From Lawsonibacter faecis (GTDB lineage Bacteria; Bacillota; Clostridia; Oscillospirales; Oscillospiraceae): a stretch of DNA of 64,000 nt. Below are positions 17,877-26,105 of this stretch, piece after piece. Both the position numbers and the translations under genes were made by a program. The stretch covers positions 1 through 64,000 of the forward strand of contig NZ_JACOPQ010000008.1 in the NCBI RefSeq assembly GCF_014287675.1, written 5' to 3'. The stretch's first letter is position 1, and every line of letters begins with the position of its first letter. The notes below the pieces were generated by a model that was not told the DNA's origin, ran no database searches, and saw only the letters and a program-made list of their open reading frames with translations.

Positions 17877-18461
17877 TCAATATAGGCCCGTAATAAGTTC
17901 AACACACTTTTCAATACCGAAAATACCGCTGTCCAAGGAAATATGATAATTGTCCGCAACGCCCCATTCTGTATCCGTGTACATCTGATAATAGACTTTG
18001 CGCCGCTTGTCCTTATCCAGTAATCGCTGCTCTGGCTTTTCGTCACGCTCTCCATAGAGCTTGACGATCCGTTCAGCTCGTTTTTCCTTAGAGGCATGGA
18101 TGAACACAGTAAGGCAATCCGCGGTATCCTTTAGAATGTAATCTGCGCATCGGCCCACAATCACACAGGGGCCTTTTTCTGCCAGCTCTAAAATGATTTC
18201 CCGCTGTATTTTCCATAAATCATCACTGATAGAGTGTCCGTTATAGTCCCGGCCCCCAAACATATTTACAAACCAGTTGACAGAGGGGGCATACTCGCCC
18301 CTATCTGCAATATACTCTTTGGCGAAACCACTTTTTTCGGCAATTTTATTGATTAGTTTTTCGTCATAGCAAGGGATACCCAACTTTTCAGCAACCTCCT
18401 TGCCTATTGTTCTTCCGCCACTGCCAAATTCACGACTGATGGTAATAATACGGTTTTTCAT
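17877..18461 (-). CDS. Cytidylate kinase-like family protein
   Basis: A 194-residue P-loop kinase-like protein. The N-terminus ITISREFGSGGRTIGKEVA contains the modified phosphate loop of the cytidylate kinase-like family, and a LID-like basic region (KEKRAERI) follows later. True CMP kinase is a housekeeping enzyme of different N-terminal sequence, so the substrate here is unknown. Its ATG overlaps the stop of the MATE gene upstream (ATGA), so the two are translationally coupled. Codon and base use are clearly AT-richer than the flanking chromosome, consistent with transfer. Confidence 0.82.
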   Translation of the reverse strand: MKNRIITISREFGSGGRTIGKEVAEKLGIPCYDEKLINKIAEKSGFAKEYIADRGEYAPSVNWFVNMFGGRDYNGHSISDDLWKIQREIILELAEKGPCVIVGRCADYILKDTADCLTVFIHASKEKRAERIVKLYGERDEKPEQRLLDKDKRRKVYYQMYTDTEWGVADNYHISLDSGIFGIEKCVELITGLY

Positions 18462-19864
18462 AGTGTATTTACCTCTTTTCTGTTCAGTTCTTTGAAAGTG
18501 CCAACAATCAACAATACCGCAACAATAAAGGTGAGAACGTCTGAAGTGGGCATGGAATACAGAACGCCGTCCAACCCAAAGAAAGCAGGCAGCAGGAGTG
18601 CAAATCCCACGCCAAACACCACTTCCCTGATTAGCGAGAGGATTGTTGATGCGGCAGCCTTTCCCATTGCCTGCAAGAAAATAAAACAAGCCTTGTTGAT
18701 GCACGCCAAAACAATCATACACAGATAAATGCGGAAAGACTTCAAGGCAAACTCTGTATAATAGACGCTTTCATTCGCTGCACCAAAAATGGAAATAAGC
18801 TGTTGGGGGAAGAACTCAACAAGGACGAAACCAACAGCGCCAACGATGGCCTCTGAAATCAGCAACTTTGTAAACAGCTCCTTGACACGCCCCTTTTTTC
18901 CCGCGCCCATATTGAAGCCGACAACGGGGATACAGCCAGCAGCCATACCGACAACGATAGAAATGACAATCTGGAAGAACTTCATCACGATTCCTACCAC
19001 CGCCATGGGAATCTGCGCGTATTGCGCCTGCCCAAACACAGCATCCAAAGCGCCGTATTTTCGGAGCATATTGTTGATGGCAGCCATAGCGGCCACCAAG
19101 GAAATCTGCGAAAGAAAGCTGGTCATACCAAGGAGAAGCGTTCTCCCGCTGATTTTTCGATCTATTGAATAATCAGCTTTGGCAGGCCGGATTAATTTCA
19201 TGTTGAGCAAATACCAAATGGCTAAAACAGCGGTGATGATCTGCCCAATCACGGTTGCGACTGCGGCACCCATCATGCCCCAACGGAACGTGAAAATAAA
19301 AATGGGATCGAGGATGATATTTGCCACGGCGCCGGCCAGCGTGGAAACCATCGCAAACTTTGGATTACCATCGGCTCGGATAATGGGATTCATGGCCTGC
19401 CCAAACATATAGAACGGAATGCCAAGGCTGATATAGAAGAAATATTCTTTGGAGTGGCGGAATGTTTCTTCGCTGACCGTTCCTCCGAACATGCCGATGA
19501 TCTGATCAGAGAAGATCAAGTAGAGAGCGGTCAACACCAAACTGCTGCACACAGCGATAACGACAGCGTTTCCAACGCTCCTTTTTGCCGACTGCCCATC
19601 GCTTTTCCCCAAGCTGATGCTGACGAACGCGCAACAACCATCACCAATCATCACAGCGATAGCCAGAGCCACCACCGTCAACGGAAACACAACGGTATTG
19701 GCTGCGTTGCCATAGGAGCCGAGATAAGCAGCGTTGGCAATAAATATCTGGTCAACGATATTGTATAAAGCGCCGACGAGAAGTGAGATGATGCAGGGAA
19801 CGGCGTATTTCCCCATGAGCTTGCCGACCTTTTCGGTGGAAAGACATTGATTTGGTTCTGACAT
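18458..19864 (-). CDS. MATE family efflux transporter
   Basis: A 468-residue multidrug and toxin extrusion protein with about 12 transmembrane segments. The signature segments PCIISLLVGALYNIVDQIFI near the N-terminus and NPIIRADGNPKFAM (about residues 140-155) are typical of the DinF/MepA-like branch. It would export cationic compounds using an ion gradient. The ATG at 19862-19864 has a GGGAGG site. The leader has a promoter at 19950-19978 and a strong hairpin at 19899-19931, so induction by attenuation or a repressor is possible. First gene of a two-gene unit in an AT-rich island. Confidence 0.93.
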   Translation of the reverse strand: MSEPNQCLSTEKVGKLMGKYAVPCIISLLVGALYNIVDQIFIANAAYLGSYGNAANTVVFPLTVVALAIAVMIGDGCCAFVSISLGKSDGQSAKRSVGNAVVIAVCSSLVLTALYLIFSDQIIGMFGGTVSEETFRHSKEYFFYISLGIPFYMFGQAMNPIIRADGNPKFAMVSTLAGAVANIILDPIFIFTFRWGMMGAAVATVIGQIITAVLAIWYLLNMKLIRPAKADYSIDRKISGRTLLLGMTSFLSQISLVAAMAAINNMLRKYGALDAVFGQAQYAQIPMAVVGIVMKFFQIVISIVVGMAAGCIPVVGFNMGAGKKGRVKELFTKLLISEAIVGAVGFVLVEFFPQQLISIFGAANESVYYTEFALKSFRIYLCMIVLACINKACFIFLQAMGKAAASTILSLIREVVFGVGFALLLPAFFGLDGVLYSMPTSDVLTFIVAVLLIVGTFKELNRKEVNTL

Positions 19865-19889
19865 TTTTGGTTTACCTCCCGTTTTGCAC

Positions 19890-19931
19890 AAAAAAATAAT
19901 GCGTAAGTCCGGATAGTCCGGACTTACGCAT
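19890..19931 (-). promoter_or_regulatory. 15-bp palindrome in the MATE leader (attenuator or operator)
   Basis: The arms 19899-19913 and 19917-19931 are perfect inverted copies with a 3-nt centre. On the minus strand the structure is followed by TTATTTTTTT, which gives it the form of an intrinsic terminator lying between the promoter and the MATE ribosome binding site. The same symmetry would also suit a dimeric repressor. Confidence 0.65.
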
Positions 19932-19949
19932 TTGCGGCTCGACATAGAT

Positions 19950-19978
19950 ATTATAGTATTTGACAACGGTTTTTTCAA
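19950..19978 (-). promoter_or_regulatory. Sigma-A promoter for the MATE operon
   Basis: TTGAAA (19973-19978) and TATAAT (19950-19955) are spaced by 17 bp on the minus strand. Transcription would start just ahead of the 19899-19931 palindrome. Confidence 0.75.
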
Positions 19979-20054
19979 AGGGTATTTTTCACAAATTATC
20001 TTATGCGTATATTTGAAGAAACTGTGCCTGTAAATATAGTTCTGTAATGCCCTG

Positions 20055-20294
20055 TTATTTCAAATAATCGCCCACAGGGGCGCTATTGTACTGCTTGATG
20101 ACCTTGACCATGATGGAGCCATCCGGCTGGACAGACTGGCCGACCATCTTGTATTGGGTATGGTTGCGCTCCAAGTTTTTCCTGTACTGCTCAACCTCCT
20201 GCTCAACTTGCTTCACGGCCAAATCATGTGCAACATCTTCCTTCAGCAAGAAGTGAAGTGTCTGACAGATACAGGCTGCTTTCACGCGTTTCAT
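20055..20294 (-). CDS. Small conserved hypothetical protein
   Basis: A 79-residue protein starting MKRVKAACICQTLHFLLKED, with a central charged helical stretch and a C-terminal beta-like part ending in YNSAPVGDYLK. Similar short proteins occur in gut Firmicutes on or near mobile elements; the function is unknown. A GGAGG site lies 11 nt upstream of the ATG, somewhat far. It reads in the same direction as the MATE gene but is separated by 190 bp that contains the MATE promoter. Confidence 0.6.
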   Translation of the reverse strand: MKRVKAACICQTLHFLLKEDVAHDLAVKQVEQEVEQYRKNLERNHTQYKMVGQSVQPDGSIMVKVIKQYNSAPVGDYLK

Positions 20295-20548
20295 AATAAC
20301 TGTATCCTCCTTTGATATCATATACAACGCCGATTAAGAAAAGTTGTCGCATATCCTATAAATATTATAGTTAATTTTTTGTGCAAATTTCAAAGGCCAT
20401 TTTCACCAAAATTTAGCACGTTAAAGTTGGCTATATTAAATGCTTTTTCTATCAGCGAAAAAAGACTTGAAGAAATATTAAATGAAGCAGACGAGTAGTT
20501 TGCTATTTGGAAAAGGCATATTACAAGACCGCATGTAAATCAACTTGC
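20295..20548. other. AT-rich gap with no convincing gene
   Basis: A stretch of about 250 bp of AT-rich sequence. A short plus-strand frame ending at the TAG near 20499 (tail SEKRLEEILNEADE) looks like the remnant of a coding region but has no start and no ribosome binding site. I see no RNA gene here. Confidence 0.35.
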
Positions 20549-21219
20549 TTACCGAGTGTCATGGTCTAAAGAGCGCCGGGGTCGTTTCCGTATTTTCTCC
20601 GCCTGCTCCCGCTGTTTGTCGGCCTCAACCGCCTGTTCTACCTCCTGGGAGCCAAAGGCCCGCCTGACCCGCTCGTAGTTAGCGGAGACACCCCGCATGG
20701 TCTTGTTCTCCATCTTCAACTCCTGCAAGCAATCTGACAGGCGCTCGTTGCTCTCCCGCACCCGGCCATAGTCCCCTTGCAGACACTCAAACTTTCCCTT
20801 TAGGTCGATATAGGCCCGGTACAAGGAACGCAGCACCTTGACGATTTGGGCCAGCAAAGGCTTTGCTTTTTTCTCCCGGTAGGCCCGTCCCGTTTCCAGC
20901 GCCCCCGGCTCCGGTAAAATCTGCTCCGGGTCTGCCGAAAACTCCGCCGCCAACCGCTCCATATTCTTCACAGCCGGGGCCAGCTCCTTTCGCCTTTGCT
21001 CTTGCTGCTCCACCTGGCTCTGTTTCTCTGTTTTTTTCCATTTTCAGGGCGGCGGTCTTCTTGCGCCCTCTGCTCTTTCTTATCGTCCAGCACGGACAGG
21101 TGTTTGTCGTTATCCTCCCGCTCGATGCCGTGGCACTCCATCACAAGGGAAAGCTGTTTTTCTCCGAGCGCACCCACTGGTTCCACTCCGTGTCCCCCCT
21201 GGCGGCGCATACTTAGCAT
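20549..21219 (-). pseudogene. MobA/MobL-type relaxase remnant (C-terminal part, frameshifted)
   Basis: Two overlapping minus frames carry consecutive parts of one protein. 20968-21219 encodes GVEPVGALGEKQLS, CHGIEREDNDKHLSVLDDKK and a basic tail. 20549-21013 continues with ELAPAVKNMERLAAEFSADP, ETGRAYREKKAKPLLAQIV and a coiled-coil end. This order matches the C-terminal half of plasmid mobilisation relaxases. The catalytic N-terminal half (HUH motifs) is absent and the frame shifts near 21000, so the gene is dead. It marks the island as a decayed mobile element. Confidence 0.65.
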
Positions 21220-21261
21220 ATAAGTTTAAGTAAAAATTTATATAGAATATTACCAACACAC

Positions 21262-21304
21262 AAAAAAGAGCTGACTGGCACTCAAAACCAATCAGCTCTT
21301 TTTC
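21262..21304. terminator. Bidirectional terminator-like hairpin beside the guaA end
   Basis: The arms AAAAAGAGCTGA-TGG and CCAATCAGCTCTTTTT form a strong stem with A- and T-runs at both ends. It lies between the relaxase remnant and the guaA stop. Confidence 0.65.
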
Positions 21305-21409
21305 TATGAATAGTTTACAATCGTGTTGTCGATGTTGCCAAATCGTTGCCAAGAGGGAAATTGCAAATCCACAAACGGCTATTTGCAAGGCTTTGCGGAC
21401 TTCACAGGG

Positions 21410-21421
21410 TCATTCCCACTC
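21410..21421 (-). repeat. 3' end of guaA, a known type of integration site
   Basis: The last codons GAG TGG GAA TGA of guaA form the segment that many genomic islands use as attachment site. The AT-rich island begins directly beyond it, and a related sequence in the same orientation lies at 17656-17667. Confidence 0.45.
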
Positions 21422-22699
21422 GATGGTGCCGGTGGGCTTGGGCGTAAGGTCGAAGAGCACGCGGTTGACGCCCTTCACCTCGGCGGTGATACGCCCGGTG
21501 ATGTGCTGGAGCAGCTCAAAGGGCACGTTCTCCACGGTGGCGGTCATGGCGTCCACGGTGTTGACGGCGCGGATGATGACGCACCACTCGTCTGCGCGCC
21601 TGTTATCCCGCACGCCCACGCTCTTGATATCCGGTATTGCAGTGAAGTACTGCCATACCTTGCCCTCCAGGCCGTTCCTGGCGAACTCCTCCCGGAGGAT
21701 GGCGTCGGACTCCCGGACGGCCTCCAGCCGGTCCCGGGTGATGGCCCCCAGGCAGCGCACCCCCAGGCCGGGGCCGGGGAAGGGCTGGCGGTAGACCATG
21801 GCGTCGGGCAGGCCCAGGGCCTTGCCGCAGGCGCGCACCTCGTCCTTGAAGAGCATCTTCAACGGCTCCACCAGGGCGAAATCCAGGTCCTCGGGCAGAC
21901 CGCCCACATTGTGGTGGGACTTGACCGCCTTGACGGTCTTGGTGCCGGACTCGATGATATCGGGGTAGATGGTGCCCTGGCCCAGGAATTGAATGCCGCA
22001 GAGCTTACGGGCCTCCTCCTCGAAGACCCGGATGAACTCCGCGCCGATGAGCTTGCGCTTTTGCTCGGGATCGGCCACGCCGGAGAGCTTATCGAGGAAG
22101 CGGTCCACCGCGTCCACATAGACCAGATTGGCGTCCATCTCGTCCCGGAAGACCTTCACCACCTGCTCCGGCTCGCCCTTGCGCAGGAGGCCGTGGTTCA
22201 CGTGCACGCAGGTGAGCTGCTTGCCGATGGCCTTGATGAGGAGGGCGGCCACCACGGAGGAGTCCACGCCGCCGGAGAGGGCCAGGAGGACCTTCTTGTC
22301 CCCCACCTGCTGGCGAATCAGCTCCACCTGGTCGGCGATAAAGTTGTCCATGTTCCAGTTGGCCTCGGCGCCGCAGACGCCGAACACGAAGTTGGAGAGG
22401 GCGGTTTTCCGCTCCGCGTCGTCGGCGGGCCAGGGCTTGTCCCCCTTGTGGTCGGCCAGGAGGACGGGCGCCTCGTAATTATAGATATCCCTGGAGACGT
22501 CGATCTCCACGCCGTCCACCACCCGGTTGGGGCCGCCGTTGAGGATGACGCCCTTCACGCCCGGCAGGGCCTTCAGCTCCTCCAGCGTGATGTCGTGGGG
22601 GTGGATCTCGCTGTACACGCCCAGCGCGCGGATTTCACGGGCCAGCCTGGCGTTCTCCTCGCTGCCCAGGTCCAGAATGACAATCATGTCCTGCTTCAT
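21410..22699 (-). CDS. guaA: GMP synthase with a collapsed glutaminase domain
   Basis: Converts XMP to GMP. At 429 residues it is about 80-90 shorter than the usual 510-525. The ATP-pyrophosphatase and dimerisation domains are complete (P-loop ALSGGVDSSVVAALL near residue 143, SHHNVGGLPEDL, QPFPGPGLGVR, end GTIEWE). The N-terminal glutamine amidotransferase domain keeps only its first part (IVILDLGSEEN, GVYSEIHPHD, ILNGGPNRVVDG), then jumps from EAPVLLADHKG to NFVFGVCGAEANW. The catalytic cysteine (normally in GxCYG) and the His/Glu pair are all missing. It should be able to use ammonia but not glutamine by itself, unless a separate subunit exists. Follows a histidine phosphatase gene by 18 bp. 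Confidence 0.93.
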   Translation of the reverse strand: MKQDMIVILDLGSEENARLAREIRALGVYSEIHPHDITLEELKALPGVKGVILNGGPNRVVDGVEIDVSRDIYNYEAPVLLADHKGDKPWPADDAERKTALSNFVFGVCGAEANWNMDNFIADQVELIRQQVGDKKVLLALSGGVDSSVVAALLIKAIGKQLTCVHVNHGLLRKGEPEQVVKVFRDEMDANLVYVDAVDRFLDKLSGVADPEQKRKLIGAEFIRVFEEEARKLCGIQFLGQGTIYPDIIESGTKTVKAVKSHHNVGGLPEDLDFALVEPLKMLFKDEVRACGKALGLPDAMVYRQPFPGPGLGVRCLGAITRDRLEAVRESDAILREEFARNGLEGKVWQYFTAIPDIKSVGVRDNRRADEWCVIIRAVNTVDAMTATVENVPFELLQHITGRITAEVKGVNRVLFDLTPKPTGTIEWE

Positions 22700-22717
22700 T
22701 GCAGTACCTCCATCTTT

Positions 22718-23326
22718 TTATTGAATAGGCCGGGGGAAAATACCTGCGCCCTGCAGCGGCCGGTCCAGCGCGATCCAAGCGCCGTTGTCCAGCTTGCAGC
22801 GGCTGAGAAAGCGGTTGTCAAGCACCTCCACGCCGTCCAGAAAAGCCCGCACGGAGGAGATGACGGCGCTGTGGCAGGCCACCAGGGCCGTGCCCCCGCC
22901 TGCGTTCTGGAGGCGCGCCAGGGCGGGCAGCACCCGGGCGAGCAGCTCCCCATAGGACTCCCCCTCCGGAGGCCGGACGGTCCGGCGGTCCGCCTGGTAG
23001 GCGGCGTACTCGGCGGGCCACTGCGCCTCCACCTGTGCCCAGGTGCGGCCCTCCCAGGCCCCGAAGCTGACCTCCCGCAGGTCCTCCACTATGGTGATTT
23101 CGTCCAGCTCCAGCGCCCGGCAGGCGATGCGGGCCGTCTCAAGGGCGCGGATTTTCGGACTTGAGTAGCAGCGTTCGATCTTCTCTCCGCTCTCCCGGAG
23201 CCGCCGCCCCAGTTCCTCCGCCTGGGCCCTGCCCCGCCCGTTGAGGGGGACGTCGTGATACCCCTGAATCCGCCCGTCGGCGTTCCACTCGGTCTCGCCG
23301 TGGCGGGCCAGCAGCAGCCGCATCAT
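22718..23326 (-). CDS. Histidine phosphatase family protein (phosphoglycerate mutase-like)
   Basis: A 202-residue branch-1 histidine phosphatase. The catalytic RHG motif is in LLLARHGETEWN, the second arginine in YSSPKIRALETA, the acid in REVSFGAWEGRTW and the second histidine in LVACHSAVISS. The substrate cannot be predicted; relatives include alpha-ribazole phosphatase and broad-specificity phosphatases. The start is one of two adjacent ATGs. Located 18 bp upstream of guaA in the same direction, it is probably co-transcribed. The 23327-23574 gap shows no gene. Confidence 0.88.
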   Translation of the reverse strand: MMRLLLARHGETEWNADGRIQGYHDVPLNGRGRAQAEELGRRLRESGEKIERCYSSPKIRALETARIACRALELDEITIVEDLREVSFGAWEGRTWAQVEAQWPAEYAAYQADRRTVRPPEGESYGELLARVLPALARLQNAGGGTALVACHSAVISSVRAFLDGVEVLDNRFLSRCKLDNGAWIALDRPLQGAGIFPRPIQ

Positions 23327-23574
23327 GGTCTCACGCCCCTTTCCGCCGTTTTTCGCCTTTAACCGTATTATCCTACCACAAACACCCCCGGGACCGCAAG
23401 AAAAAAAGCGGGGCCGGGCCTTATTGGATAAATGGCAATATGCCCGGCGGCGCGGAATTTTTTCGGCCGGCAGGCAGCTTTTTCGCAGAAATCCTGACGG
23501 TTTTAAGGAAAACAGCGCCGTATAGTCGGGAAAAGGCCCGCCGGTTGGGCGTGTTGATATGTTTCAGAAAAGTC

Positions 23575-24402
23575 CTAGGCGCGCTCCGTCCCAATCTCCA
23601 GCCCGGCCGTGTCGTACATCACCCTGGCGTGGTTCTCCCGCAGGAGCAGCCGCTCCTCAGCGGCGCCGGTGGCAGGGTCCAGCGCGGTGCGCCAGACCTG
23701 GCCCACCCGCCACACCGCCCCGTCCTCCCGGACGAAGCCCTCCCCCGCGGCGCAGATATGGTACTTGAGGGGCTGCGGGGCGTCTGCGCGCAGCTCGCCG
23801 CAGAGGTGCCTGTCCGTGATGTGGACGAGAATCTGATAGGTCCGGTCCGTGGAATTGCGAAAGCGGTAGTCCAGGTAGTTATAGAAGATGGAGGTCCCCG
23901 TCCCGAAGGGGATCTGGCGGTTGAAGTCCGGGAAGAGGTCGTACCCGTCGTGATGGTGGTGCTCCACAATCTCCAGGGGCGTGTGGAGCACCATCCAGTG
24001 CAGGAGGTTGGTGAACTGGCACATCCCGCCGCCCACGCCCCGCCGGGCCTCACCGCCCCCGATGGTCAGCCCCTCCCGGTAGCCCCGGCGTGCGGTGGGG
24101 TTGCCCACCAGCCGCCAGAAGGAGAAGGTCTCCCCCGGCCGGATCAGAATGCCGCTGACCCTCGGCGCGGCAAGGGCCAGATTCACGGCCTTGTTCTCCT
24201 GCAGCTGCATGTCTACCTGGCCCAGCCGGCGGCGGATGAGGGAGTTGTGCCGGTAGATGACCACGGGCAGCGGCTCCGGGCTCCTGTCCGCCGCGAAGCG
24301 CCCGCCGCGCACCGTGTCCGACAGGCGGCGCACTGCCCGGCATTTGGCCGTGGAGATGGCGTAGGCCGCCGGGCCCAGCTGATAAAATCGCTTATGTGCC
24401 AC
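23575..24402 (-). CDS. VanW family protein
   Basis: A 275-residue protein of the VanW family, whose members occur in vancomycin-resistance clusters and widely in Clostridia; the function is unsettled but thought to concern the cell envelope. The core shows RPGETFSFWRLVGNPTARRG, then the glycine-rich GGGEARRGVGGGMCQFTNLL and the histidine run of VEHHHHDGYD. A GTG start at 24400-24402 was chosen because GAGGAGGAG lies just upstream; this makes an 11-bp overlap with the pentapeptide-repeat gene. No signal peptide is evident. Confidence 0.82.
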   Translation of the reverse strand: MAHKRFYQLGPAAYAISTAKCRAVRRLSDTVRGGRFAADRSPEPLPVVIYRHNSLIRRRLGQVDMQLQENKAVNLALAAPRVSGILIRPGETFSFWRLVGNPTARRGYREGLTIGGGEARRGVGGGMCQFTNLLHWMVLHTPLEIVEHHHHDGYDLFPDFNRQIPFGTGTSIFYNYLDYRFRNSTDRTYQILVHITDRHLCGELRADAPQPLKYHICAAGEGFVREDGAVWRVGQVWRTALDPATGAAEERLLLRENHARVMYDTAGLEIGTERA

Positions 24403-25156
24403 GTCGCGCCGCTCCTCCTCCCCAGTGCTCCGGCCTGCGCAGGGCGGGCGGCAGCTTGGTTTTTTCATCCCCCCTGGCCCCGTTCACCTGCCCCTGGGTG
24501 AGAAAGACGCACTCCGAGAGGTCCGCGCCGGAGAGGTCCGCGTCCCGCAGGTCGGCCCCCAGCAGGCTGGTCCCCCGGAGGGAGCAGCCCCGCAGATTGG
24601 CGGCGATCAGCAGCACCATGCTCAGATCCCGCCCGGCTGTCTCGTCTCCCCGCAGCCGCCTGCCGGCCAGATCCCCGCGCCTGGGCCTGCCCCTGTCGCA
24701 CACCAGGGCGACCGCCCGCTTGAGGACGGCGTTCACACGCTCCTGAAAGGCGTCGATATCCTCCGCGCCGCCGCTCTCCGCCATCAGCGCGTCCAGCTCG
24801 TCCCGCAGGCCGCCGCAGGGCTTCAGCGAGGCCGCCTGCGCCAGATACCAGCGCATCTGCCGCAGGCGGAAGAGGCGGTGGAAGTCCCCGCCGCCCTCAC
24901 AGGCGGCCTGACCCGCGCCGAAGCAGTCGTAGGCCATGCAGCCCTTCAGCCCCCGCTCCGCCAATTCGCCGTGGATATCGCAGCGGAAGCCGGCCGTCAG
25001 ATGAGCGCAGGGCACCCCCGCGGCCTTGTCCGCCGGAAAGCCGTCGCACCGGGAGAAATAGAGCTCCGTGCAGCACAGGCCCCGGCACCGGCTGCAGTCG
25101 GCGGCCATTTCACCCATCAGCGCGGCATAGGGGCTCTCCCCTCTGATCTGTCCCAT
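24392..25156 (-). CDS. Cys-rich protein with C-terminal pentapeptide repeats
   Basis: A 254-residue protein. The N-terminal third contains a cluster of cysteines (CSRCRGLCC, then further single cysteines) that looks like a metal-binding YkgJ-type site. The middle is helical. The last quarter has about seven pentapeptide repeats of the A(N/D)L(R/S)G type (ANLRG, TSLLG, ADLRD, ADLSG, ADLSE), which form a right-handed beta-helix. Function unknown. ATG at 25154-25156 has AAGGAG 8 nt upstream; earlier starts lack spacing. Coupled to the VanW gene by overlap. Confidence 0.7.
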   Translation of the reverse strand: MGQIRGESPYAALMGEMAADCSRCRGLCCTELYFSRCDGFPADKAAGVPCAHLTAGFRCDIHGELAERGLKGCMAYDCFGAGQAACEGGGDFHRLFRLRQMRWYLAQAASLKPCGGLRDELDALMAESGGAEDIDAFQERVNAVLKRAVALVCDRGRPRRGDLAGRRLRGDETAGRDLSMVLLIAANLRGCSLRGTSLLGADLRDADLSGADLSECVFLTQGQVNGARGDEKTKLPPALRRPEHWGGGAARRGT

Positions 25157-25275
25157 TCCCATGGCTCCTTTCACAGCGGCGCTCTGCCGGGCCAAGGGTC
25201 CGGCCCGGCGCATAACGGGTACATTATAGCGCATTCGGCCGCAAAAGGAAAGAGCGGCCCATATGGAATCAGAGC

Positions 25276-25316
25276 GGAACGGGCCGGGACCTATTCAGAA
25301 GGTCCCGGCCCGTTCC
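25276..25316 (-). terminator. Hairpin at the end of the minor-pilin operon
   Basis: A perfect 16-bp GC-rich stem (25276-25291 and 25301-25316) begins 4 bp after the last prepilin stop. It has no clear T-run, so termination there is likely but not certain. Confidence 0.55.
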
Positions 25317-25320
25317 GGCT

Positions 25321-25797
25321 CTATTCCACGTTCAGCGGGTCCACAGTCAGCTCGGACCGGGCGCGGATTTGGCCTTGAGCGTCCGTGATGACGAGGCGCA
25401 CTGTAAAAAGGCCGTCCGCCTGACGATAGCTGACCTCGGCGTCGGCCCCCAGGCCGCTGGTATAGGCCCCGTCCCCCACCAGGGGCAGGCCCCCGATGGT
25501 TATTTTTCCGCTGCCGTCCGTGCCGAAGGACACATTGCGGCCGAAGGCGGCGCTGTCGAACTGCGCCGCGCCGCCGTTCTCTCTGGGCGCGGCGGCATAC
25601 CGCAGCTCGTCGGCGATGGCGGTGGAGAGGGTGGAGCAGAGAACCTGGGCCTCCGCACTGGCCGTCACCTGGCGGTAGGCCCGGACGGCCGTGGGCAGGC
25701 CGACCCCCAGGGCCGCCGCAATCAGGCCCAGAATCGCCACGGCGGTGAGCAGCTCCGTCAGGGTGAAGCCCCCTTTGGAGCGGAGCTTCCTTCTCAA
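25321..25797 (-). CDS. Prepilin-like minor pilin (fourth gene of the minus pilus operon)
   Basis: A 158-residue type IV prepilin-like protein. The class III signal KGGFTLTELLTAVAILG would be cut after the glycine by PilD, leaving an N-terminal Phe and the invariant Glu at position 5. The hydrophobic helix is followed by a beta-rich globular part. The start is TTG at 25795-25797 with GGAGG upstream, overlapping the stop of the gene before (TTGA). Likely a minor pilin that primes or decorates the pilus. Confidence 0.85.
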   Translation of the reverse strand: MRRKLRSKGGFTLTELLTAVAILGLIAAALGVGLPTAVRAYRQVTASAEAQVLCSTLSTAIADELRYAAAPRENGGAAQFDSAAFGRNVSFGTDGSGKITIGGLPLVGDGAYTSGLGADAEVSYRQADGLFTVRLVITDAQGQIRARSELTVDPLNVE

Positions 25798-26105
25798 GGC
25801 GCCACCTCCACGCCGGCCAGCCGGTAGGATTTCAGCTCGCCGCTGCCGCCGGAGATGACAACCGGCAATTCTCCGCTGCTGCCGCCGACGGTCAGCGTAA
25901 TCGCGGCGTCCCCGTCCTCTCCGCGGCCCGCCTCAGCGGCGCTCAGCTCCTCATAGAACTGCGCGTCTGCCGCCTCGGCCCGCTTGGTGAGCCGGGCGGA
26001 GACCCCCACCATCGTGGCCAGCAGGGCCGAGGCCATGGCGATAATGAGGATGGACACCAGGGTCTCGGTCAGGGTCTCGCCCCGTTTGCTTTTGAGCTTT
26101 TTCAT
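25794..26105 (-). CDS. Short prepilin-like protein (third gene of the minus pilus operon)
   Basis: A 103-residue protein with the prepilin-type motif KSKRGETLTETLVSILIIA. The residue after the cleavage-site glycine is Glu rather than Phe, and the Glu at position 5 of the mature form is kept (ETLTE). The rest is a short soluble domain. It resembles the GspI/PilV class of minor pilins. Its ATG overlaps the upstream stop (ATGA) and its own stop overlaps the next start, so the three genes are tightly coupled. Confidence 0.8.
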   Translation of the reverse strand: MKKLKSKRGETLTETLVSILIIAMASALLATMVGVSARLTKRAEAADAQFYEELSAAEAGRGEDGDAAITLTVGGSSGELPVVISGGSGELKSYRLAGVEVAP

